A DNA stretch of 32,680 nt. Origin: Streptomyces sp. CC53. GTDB lineage: Bacteria > Actinomycetota > Actinomycetes > Streptomycetales > Streptomycetaceae. Positions 27,050 to 32,680 of the stretch are shown in pieces (the stretch's first letter is position 1; every line of letters starts with the position of its first letter). The stretch lies in the NCBI RefSeq assembly GCF_001865245.1, contig NZ_MKXB01000191.1, positions 1 to 32,680 of the forward strand, written 5' to 3'. Under the pieces are notes generated by a model. That model made no database searches. It was given only the letters and a program-made list of their open reading frames with translations, and was not told the origin of the DNA. The translations under genes were made by a program, and so were the position numbers.

Positions 27050-27699
27050 TGCGGGGTGACCACCTTGTAGTTCTTCGGCACCTGGGCGTCCGGCCGCCGC
27101 AGGTACAGCGGCCTGGGCGGCAGCAGTTCCTCCCCGGCCGCGAGCCGCTCCGCCGCGAGGGCGGCGAGCGCCTCGGCCGCCTGGTGCTCGGGGTCGCGGG
27201 CGTCCGGGAACACCTCGCCGTACAGCCGTGCGCCCGCGCCCACCGCGGGCAGTCCGGCCACGTCGGCGGCGATGTCGGCGGGCCGGTCCACGGCGGGCTC
27301 CGTCACCCGGGTCCGGCAGTCGTCGTACCGCGCCCAGTAGACCTCCTTGCGGCGGGCGTCCGTGGCCACGACGAACGGCTCGTCGATCCCGGAGGCGTAG
27401 GCGAGGCCGTCCAGGGTGCACAGCCCGTGCACGGGCACGCCCAGCGCGGAGCCGAAGGTGGCGGCGGTGACCAGGCCGACGCGCAGCCCGGTGTACGGGC
27501 CGGGGCCGACGCCCACGACGAGGTCGGTGACGGCGTCCAGGGCGAGCCCCGCCTCGGCGAGCACGCGGTGCACGGCGGGCAGCAGCAGTTCCCCGTGCCG
27601 GCGCGCGTCGACCCGGCCCGACCGGGCGACGACGAACCGCCCGTCGTGGAGGGCGACGGTGACGGCGGGTGTGGCGGTATCCATGGCGAGCAACAGCAC
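27046..27699 (-). CDS. tsaB: t6A biosynthesis protein TsaB
   Basis: 217 aa dimerisation partner and activator of TsaD, an ASKHA-fold paralogue without enzymatic activity. MLLLAMDTATPAVTVAL, the GVGPGPYTGLRVGLVTA motif (about 72-88) and VVATDARRKEVYWARYD are diagnostic. The GTG at 27699 has no ribosome site. TAGGCT at 27706-27711 (minus strand) is 6 nt upstream, so tsaB is probably the leaderless first gene of the tsaB-rimI-tsaD-hypothetical operon. tsaE, which in mycobacteria sits directly before tsaB, is here separated by two inserted genes. Confidence 0.95.
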   Translation of the reverse strand: MLLLAMDTATPAVTVALHDGRFVVARSGRVDARRHGELLLPAVHRVLAEAGLALDAVTDLVVGVGPGPYTGLRVGLVTAATFGSALGVPVHGLCTLDGLAYASGIDEPFVVATDARRKEVYWARYDDCRTRVTEPAVDRPADIAADVAGLPAVGAGARLYGEVFPDARDPEHQAAEALAALAAERLAAGEELLPPRPLYLRRPDAQVPKNYKVVTPQ

Positions 27700-27705
27700 G
27701 CGAAC

Positions 27706-27711
27706 AGCCTA
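27706..27711 (-). promoter_or_regulatory. Candidate -10 of the leaderless tsaB operon transcript
   Basis: TAGGCT matches the streptomycete -10 pattern (TAnnnT) and ends 6 nt before the tsaB GTG. No convincing -35 is seen. Confidence 0.45.
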
Positions 27712-27802
27712 CGGCTCCCACGGGGTGGAGTACGGCGGCCAGGTGCCCTCCCGGAGCTGCTGCTACCGTCACATCGACAGGTCGTACGAGAGGTGGGGCA
27801 GC

Positions 27803-28393
27803 GTGGCAAGGAGCAGCTCGGGATTCGTGGCCGGGCTCACCGCGGCGGCACTGGCGGCGGTCGGCTTCCTGGCCTACCAGGCGTCCGCGACCGCCCCGGC
27901 CGACCTGCGGGGCGGCAAGGCCGGCGCCTCCCCCTCGTCCGCGTCCGCCGCGCCCTCCGCCCCCGGCGCCTCCCCGGCCCCGGGGGCTTCCGCGTCCCCG
28001 GTGCAGCGGGTGCCGGCGGTGCCCGAGCAGTCCGGCTCGGGGGAACGGGTGGTGTACGCCCTGGCGGAGCGCCGGGTGTGGCTGGGGGAGGAGTCCGGCG
28101 AGGTCTCCCGCACGTTCACGGTCATGCCGAGCACGGTGCACCCGGCGCCCGGTTCGTACAAGGTGACGTCCCGCTCGGGCGCCGTGCAGGGGTCCGACGG
28201 GGTGCAGGTGGAGCACGTGGTGCGGTTCGCCTCGGTGGACGGTGTGACGGTCGGCTTCAGTGCGGCGGTGGACGGCTCGACGCCCAGCCCTGACCCGACG
28301 CGGCGCACGGGCGGGGTGCGGATGAGCCGCGAGGACGGGGACGCGATGTGGACGTTCGCGACCGTCAACGCGAAGGTCGTCGTCATCCCCTGA
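27803..28393 (+). CDS. Exported protein resembling an inactivated L,D-transpeptidase
   Basis: 196 aa. An N-terminal membrane segment (about 8-28: FVAGLTAAALAAVGFLAYQ) serves as signal or anchor. A Ser/Pro/Ala linker (about 40-80) would span the wall. The C-terminal domain (about 82-196) follows the YkuD pattern: VYALAERRVWLGEESGEVSRTF, an APGSYKVTSRSG hairpin, VRFAS, and RTGGVRMSREDGDAMWTF followed by KVVVIP. Where YkuD enzymes have SHGCxRM this protein has RTGGVRM, so catalytic His and Cys are replaced by Thr169 and Gly171. The start GTG at 27803 has GAGG about 9 nt upstream. It diverges from tsaB. A structural or binding role at peptidoglycan is plausible; family assignment is by motif only. 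Confidence 0.75.
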   Translation: MARSSSGFVAGLTAAALAAVGFLAYQASATAPADLRGGKAGASPSSASAAPSAPGASPAPGASASPVQRVPAVPEQSGSGERVVYALAERRVWLGEESGEVSRTFTVMPSTVHPAPGSYKVTSRSGAVQGSDGVQVEHVVRFASVDGVTVGFSAAVDGSTPSPDPTRRTGGVRMSREDGDAMWTFATVNAKVVVIP

Positions 28394-28706
28394 GCCGCCC
28401 GGCCGCTCCCCCGCCGTCACACGGGGTCGGCTGGTGACGGTCACGTGGGCGGCTTCGCCGGCACGGCGGCGGAGCGTGCGAGGTTCCCCCGTAAGGGCTT
28501 GTGCTGCAGGACGGTTCTGGCGCTCGCGGGATGCCGCGGGGGTCACCGGGCGACGGGGCGGCCGGAGCCGACGAGGGGCTGGCCACCCGTGTGGGCGGGG
28601 CCCGGGCCGCCGGACAGCCGAAGCTGACGGGCATCGGGGCCACCGGACCGGGCGCAGCCGGACGGGTGGGTGGCCCGGGCGGGCACCGAGCCCCGGGGAG
28701 GGATCG
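28394..28706. other. Intergenic stretch, no gene seen
   Basis: 313 bp between convergent genes. All frames give Arg/Gly/Ala-rich translations without motif or ribosome site. No strong hairpin found. Confidence 0.5.
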
Positions 28707-28913
28707 CTACGCCGCGCGGGGCGCCTCACGGTGGGTGTCGTCCTCGGGCGCGGTGCCGGACGGCTCGCCGGGCGCGGCGGGGGTCGGGCGGGGCGGGGTG
28801 GACACGGCGGTGGCGGCGGCGCAGGACGCGAGCAGGTCGCGCATCGACACGTCCGACGGCTGCCGGTGCCCCGGCGGCCGTTCCGGCTGCCGCCTCGGCT
28901 GCTGCTGCGGCAT
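28707..28913 (-). CDS. Small conserved Streptomyces protein
   Basis: 68 aa. The start MPQQQPRRQPERPPGHRQPS is Gln/Arg/Pro-rich and is followed by a short predicted helix DVSMRDLLASCAAATAV and a Pro/Ala/Glu tail. The ribosome site is strong (GGGAGG, 5 nt). I recall near-identical small proteins in other Streptomyces at this locus, but no function. A near-perfect palindrome of iron-box type lies 25 nt upstream, pointing to metal-dependent control. It contains one cysteine and no signal peptide. It lies on the same strand between tsaE and tsaB, where mycobacteria have no gene. Confidence 0.75.
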   Translation of the reverse strand: MPQQQPRRQPERPPGHRQPSDVSMRDLLASCAAATAVSTPPRPTPAAPGEPSGTAPEDDTHREAPRAA

Positions 28914-28937
28914 GGTTGCCTCCCGGCTCCAAGCGTA

Positions 28938-28953
28938 GTTAGGTGAACCTAAC
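28938..28953. promoter_or_regulatory. Iron-box-like palindrome upstream of the small protein gene
   Basis: GTTAGGT-GA-ACCTAAC has 7-bp perfect arms. It resembles the core of the DtxR/IdeR/DmdR site (TTAGGTTAGGCTAACCTAA); over 19 positions about 13 agree. Its position 25-40 nt before the ATG fits promoter occlusion by an iron-loaded repressor. Confidence 0.5.
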
Positions 28954-29045
28954 CAGGGTCTGATCTCCATGTGACCACGCTTCGGAGGCCCCGCGCAACA
29001 ATTTACCGACGGCTTGTCGGAACGTACGGCACGTGCGTACGGAGC

Positions 29046-29579
29046 TCAGAGCAGCGCGAGGTCCACGCCGGACCAGCGCTCCCCCACCCCGGTCAGGGTG
29101 ACCTGGCGGCGGTCGTCGTCCGTGTCGCCGACGACCCGGTCGATCACCACGTGCAGGCGGTCCTCCGTGAGGTCCTCCACCTTCCCCTCGCCCCACTCCA
29201 CGACCACCACGGAGTCCGGCAGCGAGACGTCGAGGTCCAGGTCCTCCATCTCGTCGAGGCCGCCGCCCAGGCGGTAGGCGTCCACGTGCACCAGGGCGGG
29301 GCCACCGGTCAGCGACGGGTGGACGCGGGCGATGACGAAGGTGGGCGACGTGACCGCGCCGCGCACCCCGAGTCCCTCGCCGAGGCCGCGCGTCAGCGTC
29401 GTCTTCCCGGCGCCCAGCTCACCGGTGAGCATCACGAGGTCGCCCGGGCACAGCAGCTTGGCGAGGGCGCGCCCGAGGTCCTGCATCTCCTCGGGCGCGT
29501 GCACGGTGAGCCGGGCGGTGGCCGCGACGTCGGCGGCGGGGATGTGCGGTGCGGTGGCGGAGGGGTGCGCTGCTTCCAT
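29046..29579 (-). CDS. tsaE: t6A biosynthesis ATPase TsaE
   Basis: 177 aa P-loop ATPase needed for turnover of the TsaB-TsaD complex. Walker A is GELGAGKTT (53-61), followed by TRGLGEGLGV, SPTFVIARVH and the VHVDAYRL and VVVVEWGEG motifs of the family. I chose the ATG at 29579; a GTG 90 nt upstream has no ribosome site. On the minus strand TACCTT (29587-29592) is 7 nt before the ATG, so a leaderless transcript is possible. The alpha/beta hydrolase and alr lie upstream on the same strand. Confidence 0.94.
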   Translation of the reverse strand: MEAAHPSATAPHIPAADVAATARLTVHAPEEMQDLGRALAKLLCPGDLVMLTGELGAGKTTLTRGLGEGLGVRGAVTSPTFVIARVHPSLTGGPALVHVDAYRLGGGLDEMEDLDLDVSLPDSVVVVEWGEGKVEDLTEDRLHVVIDRVVGDTDDDRRQVTLTGVGERWSGVDLALL

Positions 29580-29684
29580 GCCTGCCAAGGTAACCGCTCC
29601 GGCGGCGCCGGTCGTGAACGTCCCCGGGCGGCCCCCGGTGGCCCTCGTCCCCGCCCCCTCGGGCTCCACGGGGCGGGGCGGCCG

Positions 29685-30842
29685 TCAGCCGTGGTCGCGC
29701 AGGTCGGCGCCCGCACGGGCGAGCAGCGCCAGCAGCCGGTCGGTGACCGTCTCCGGGTGCTCCAGCATCACCAGATGGCCGCCGTCGGGCACGACGACCA
29801 GCTCCGCGTCCGGCAGCAGCGCGGCCATCGCCTCGGTGTGGGTCCAGGGGGTGATCATGTCCCGGTCGCCGACCAGAGCCAGCACCGGCACCTGCGCGTC
29901 CGCGAGGACCGCGAGCGCCTCCGCCTTGTCGTGCGCCGCGAACGCGGGGTAGAACTCCGCGACCACGTCGATGGGCGTGGCCTCGATCATGCGTTCCGCG
30001 AACCGGGCGACGACCGGGTCCACATCCCGCGACCCGAAGCTGTACCGCTTGACCAGCCCGGCGAAGAGGTCGGCCGTGGCCCGCCGCCCCCGCTCCACCA
30101 GCTCCGCGCGCGTCCCCAGGGCCCGCAGCACCCCCGGCAGCACCTTCCGCACCGCGTCGACGCCGGCGGCCGGCAGGCCGTAGCTGACCTCGGCGAGCCG
30201 ACCCGACGACGTGCCGACCAGGGCGACGCCGGCCACCCGCTCCCGCACGAACTCCGGGTACCGGTCGGCCAGCGCCATGATCGTCATGCCGCCCATGGAG
30301 TGCCCCACCAGCACCAGCGGCCCCTCGGGCGCGGCCGCGTCCAGCACCGCCTTCAGGTCGCGGCCCAGCAGGTCGATCGTGACGGGCTCGGGGTCCGGGC
30401 CGCGCTGCGCGGCGCCGCGGGCCGACCGGCCGTGGCTGCGCTGGTCCCAGTGCACCGTCCGGACCCGGCCGCGCAGGGCGGCGCGCTGGAAGTGCCACGC
30501 GTCCTGGTTGAGGCAGTAGCCGTGGCAGAAGACGACGGTGAGCGGCGGGCCGCCCGGCTCCGCCTCGTCCACCTCGTACGCCAGCGCCGTGCCGTCCTCC
30601 GCCGGCGCGGTGCCCGGCGTGCCGCGCAGCCCGCCGAACGGCCCCGCCGCATCGAGTGCGAGCCGGGCCCGGCGGCGCATGCCGCGTCCGACGGTGAGCC
30701 GCTCCAGCGCGACACCGGCCGCCGCACCCGCGGCGACGACCCCTATCGCCGCCCCGGCGAAGCCCGCGCGGCGCCAGCCGCCACTGCCCTCCGCCGCGGC
30801 GTCGACGGCCCCCGCCACGGCCTTCCCGGTCGTCCCGCCCAC
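29685..30842 (-). CDS. Alpha/beta hydrolase, membrane-anchored
   Basis: 385 aa. An N-terminal hydrophobic segment (about 26-47, GFAGAAIGVVAAGAAAGVA) may anchor it. The hydrolase core has the oxyanion motif FCHGYCLNQ (105-113), nucleophile Ser182 in GHSMGG, acid LVGDRDMITP and His in PDGGHLVMLEHP. The substrate is unknown; the HWDQRSHGRS segment is typical of lipase/esterase-like members. GTG start with GAGGGGGA just upstream, 15 nt after the alr stop, so the two are almost certainly co-transcribed. The same gene is found between alr and tsaE in other Streptomyces, as far as I recall. Confidence 0.9.
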   Translation of the reverse strand: MGGTTGKAVAGAVDAAAEGSGGWRRAGFAGAAIGVVAAGAAAGVALERLTVGRGMRRRARLALDAAGPFGGLRGTPGTAPAEDGTALAYEVDEAEPGGPPLTVVFCHGYCLNQDAWHFQRAALRGRVRTVHWDQRSHGRSARGAAQRGPDPEPVTIDLLGRDLKAVLDAAAPEGPLVLVGHSMGGMTIMALADRYPEFVRERVAGVALVGTSSGRLAEVSYGLPAAGVDAVRKVLPGVLRALGTRAELVERGRRATADLFAGLVKRYSFGSRDVDPVVARFAERMIEATPIDVVAEFYPAFAAHDKAEALAVLADAQVPVLALVGDRDMITPWTHTEAMAALLPDAELVVVPDGGHLVMLEHPETVTDRLLALLARAGADLRDHG

Positions 30843-30857
30843 GGCTCCCCCTCGGCG

Positions 30858-32117
30858 CTACGCGTCCGCTCCGCCGGGCCCGTCCGGGCCCGCGCCCCCG
30901 TCGTCGTCCCCGTGCTCGTCCGCGTCCAGGTAGACGCGCGGCACGCGCGTGCCGACGCGGGTCACGATCTCGTACGCGATGGTGTCCGCGGCCCGCGCCC
31001 AGTCCTCGGCGGTGGGCTCCCCGTCGTCGCCGGGGCCGAACAGGACGGCGCGGTCGCCGACCCGGACCGTGTCCTGCCCGAGGTCGACGACGAACTGGTC
31101 CATCGCGATCCGCCCGGCGACCGTCCGCACCTTCCCGCCCAGCAGGACGGGCCCCCGCCCGGAGGCGTGGCGCGGCACGCCGTCGGCGTAACCGACCGGG
31201 ACGAGCGCGAGGTGCGTGTCGCGGTCGGTGACGTAGTGGTGGCCGTAGCTGATGCCGAGGCCGGGCGGGGCCTGCTTCACGGACGCGACGTGCGCCGACA
31301 GCCGCATCACGGGCCGCAGCCCGAAGTCGGCGGCAGTGCCCAGCTCCGGGCTGGGCGAGATGCCGTAGAGGGCGACCCCGGGCCGTACGAGGTCGAAGTA
31401 CGTGTCCGGAAGGGTGAGCGTGGCCGGCGAGTTGGCCATGTGCCGCACCTCCGGCTCGACACCGGCCTTCTCCGCGTACTCCAGCATGTCGTGGAACTGC
31501 GCCAGCTGGGCGTCCACGGACGGGTGGCCCGGCTCGTCGGCGCACGCGAAGTGCGACCACAGGCCGGTGATCCGCACGAGCCCCTCCGCCTGCGCCCGGA
31601 GAGCCTCGCCCACCAGGTGCGGCCAGTCCGCGGGCAGGCAGCCGTTGCGGCCGAGACCGGTGTCCGCCTTGAGCTGGATGCGCGCGGGCCGCCCGGCCGC
31701 CCGGGCCGCCTCGGTCACCTCGTCCAGCGCCCACAGACCGCTGACCGCCACGTCGACGTCCGCGTCGACGGCCGCCCGCCAGGGGCCGCCCGGCGTCCAC
31801 AGCCAGCACAGCAGCGGCGCGTCGATGCCGGCCGCCCGCAGCGCGAGCGCCTCGTACGGCGTGGCCGTGCCGAGCCAGGCGGCGCCCGCGGCCAGCGCGG
31901 CGCGGGCCACGGGCACGGCTCCGTGGCCGTAGCCGTCGGCCTTCACCACGGCCATGACCCGGGCCCCCTGCGGGGCGACCCGGGCCCGCAGCCCGCGCAC
32001 GTTGGCGCGCAGCGCACCGAGGTCGATCTCGGCGCAGGCGCGGACGGTCTCGGGGCGCACGGACCCCCCGGCGACGGCGGGGGCATCGGCGCGGCGGTGC
32101 TGAGGTGTCGTACTCAT
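30858..32117 (-). CDS. alr: Alanine racemase
   Basis: 419 aa PLP enzyme interconverting L- and D-alanine for peptidoglycan. PLP-binding Lys59 is in VMAVVKADGYGHGA; the second catalytic base Tyr is in GLGISYGHHYV; the substrate-contact RIAMDQFVVD and the PLP phosphate region HMANSPATL are present. The first about 25 residues precede the barrel. The C-terminal tail (about 15 residues) is Gly/Asp-rich. The ATG at 32117 has only a GGGCGGG directly before it, so initiation may be weak or leaderless. First gene of alr-hydrolase-tsaE. Confidence 0.96.
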   Translation of the reverse strand: MSTTPQHRRADAPAVAGGSVRPETVRACAEIDLGALRANVRGLRARVAPQGARVMAVVKADGYGHGAVPVARAALAAGAAWLGTATPYEALALRAAGIDAPLLCWLWTPGGPWRAAVDADVDVAVSGLWALDEVTEAARAAGRPARIQLKADTGLGRNGCLPADWPHLVGEALRAQAEGLVRITGLWSHFACADEPGHPSVDAQLAQFHDMLEYAEKAGVEPEVRHMANSPATLTLPDTYFDLVRPGVALYGISPSPELGTAADFGLRPVMRLSAHVASVKQAPPGLGISYGHHYVTDRDTHLALVPVGYADGVPRHASGRGPVLLGGKVRTVAGRIAMDQFVVDLGQDTVRVGDRAVLFGPGDDGEPTAEDWARAADTIAYEIVTRVGTRVPRVYLDADEHGDDDGGAGPDGPGGADA

Positions 32118-32230
32118 CCCGCCCAGTCTCTCAGGTGCACCCGGCGGCCCCGGCGCCCCGGCGTGCCGGGTGATGCGCACCGGCTCGCCCCGGCGCCCCG
32201 GTCCGGGTCCGCAGTGCGGGCCGGGCGGCA

Positions 32231-32292
32231 CCGGCTCACCCCGGCCCGGCGTACGGGTCCGGCTCACCCCGGCCCGGGCCCGGCGTACGGGT
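32231..32292. repeat. Duplicated 3' end of the SMI1/KNR4-like gene
   Basis: A segment at 32231-32258 recurs at 32259-32292, identical except for a 6-bp insertion. The repeated unit contains the stop codon of the downstream-edge gene and its last codons (DPYAG), so the second copy lies untranslated behind the first. Confidence 0.7.
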
Positions 32293-32680
32293 CGGGCTCC
32301 CCGGTGACCGGGTCGAGGCCCGCGAGGTAGCGCCGCTGCTCCTCCCGCCAGTGGACGAAGCGTGCGGGCGCCCCGTCCCAGAAGACCGGGCTGACCGGCG
32401 GCTCGTCGAAGTCGTCGCCGAGCAGCCGCGCCAGGAACTCCGCCATGCCGTACGGGTGGACGGTGAACCGCTCGGGCGTGTGCCGCCCGCACACCACGAC
32501 GGGCCAGCGGTCGGGCTCGGGGTCGGCGGTGAGCCAGCACAGGATGTCCGACCCGGCGGTCACGCCCCAGGCGCGCAGGTCGCCGCCGGGTCCGTCCGGC
32601 AGGCCGGGCCCGCCCTCCCGTGCCCGGGCGAGCCGTGCGTTGCCGGTCTCCTCGGCGAGGTCGGCGGGCGCCCACTGTAG
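32264..32680 (-). CDS. SMI1/KNR4 (SUKH) family protein, 3' part
   Basis: The frame is open to the right edge, so only the C-terminal about 138 residues are present and the start lies outside. Visible motifs: LRAWGVTAGSDILCWLTAD, DRWPVVVCGR, FTVHPYGMAEFLARLLGDDFDE and the tail DPVTGEPDPYAG. The pattern W-G-x-T-x-x-GD-x-x-xW followed by WPVVV is characteristic of SMI1/KNR4-type (SUKH) proteins, which often act as immunity proteins against toxins, though many streptomycete members are housekeeping and uncharacterised. It is upstream of alr on the same strand, 147 nt away. Confidence 0.7.
   Translation of the reverse strand, partial: LQWAPADLAEETGNARLARAREGGPGLPDGPGGDLRAWGVTAGSDILCWLTADPEPDRWPVVVCGRHTPERFTVHPYGMAEFLARLLGDDFDEPPVSPVFWDGAPARFVHWREEQRRYLAGLDPVTGEPDPYAGPGPG

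Noticed and set aside
28394..28706. Plus-strand small ORFs after the YkuD-like gene
   Set aside because: Arg/Gly/Ala-rich translations only; no start signal or conserved motif.
32264..32680. SMI1/KNR4-like gene as evidence of a toxin-immunity or defence locus
   Set aside because: No toxin, nuclease or secretion gene is visible, the gene is cut by the window edge, and it sits beside housekeeping alr.

Overview
The window is chromosomal DNA from a Streptomyces (or a very close actinomycete). It has very high GC, G/C-dominated third codon positions and GTG starts. It also carries the conserved developmental block guaB3-guaB-sigma-bldM-whiD followed by groEL1-groES and the tsaD-rimI-tsaB-tsaE-alr block. 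The same order (guaB3, guaB2, sigD, whiB3, groEL1, groES, tsaD, rimI, tsaB, tsaE, alr) is known from Mycobacterium tuberculosis. This is therefore mostly core actinobacterial chromosome, not a mobile or defence island.

Layout. 1-6 kb: two minus-strand membrane-anchored kinase-like proteins with related outer domains. The downstream one lacks the kinase catalytic residues and has about 260 extra residues in its activation segment; the other looks active. 6-9.5 kb: glpD, divergent from a nucleotide-sugar dehydrogenase homologue that has lost catalytic residues. 9.6-12.5 kb: guaB3 and guaB; guaB has a textbook sigma-R type promoter. 12.6-14.9 kb: an ECF sigma factor (SigD/ShbA type) and bldM, with a perfect sigma-BldN type promoter, divergent from whiD. 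15.2-17.8 kb: a LysR regulator divergent from a MOSC protein, then a short-chain dehydrogenase. 18.3-20.6 kb: groES-groEL1 behind two CIRCE operators; GroEL1 ends in a His-rich tail. 20.6-24.8 kb: a more variable stretch with a decayed ORF, a 33-bp tandem repeat, a polysaccharide deacetylase, a THUMP-like methyltransferase and a TetR remnant. 24.8-32.7 kb: a tightly overlapping tsaB-rimI-tsaD-hypothetical operon, a divergent secreted protein that looks like an inactivated L,D-transpeptidase, a small conserved protein with an iron-box-like palindrome, tsaE, an alpha/beta hydrolase, alr, and the 3' part of a SMI1/KNR4-family gene cut by the window edge.

How the genes work together. The window combines purine synthesis (GuaB, GuaB3), t6A tRNA modification (TsaB, TsaD, TsaE), ribosomal protein acetylation (RimI), cell-wall precursor supply (Alr), chaperonins, and the BldM/WhiD sporulation regulators. 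Regulatory signals readable from the sequence are sigma-R (thiol stress) for guaB, sigma-BldN for bldM, HrcA/CIRCE for groESL and a possible DmdR/IdeR site for the small protein at 28.7-28.9 kb. Several minus-10-like hexamers placed 6-7 nt before start codons suggest leaderless transcripts.

No CRISPR array, tRNA, rRNA, insertion sequence or dedicated defence system was seen. The most unusual theme is a run of enzyme homologues that keep their fold signatures but lose catalytic residues: the kinase, the UDP-sugar dehydrogenase, the transpeptidase, and GuaB3 at its cysteine position.
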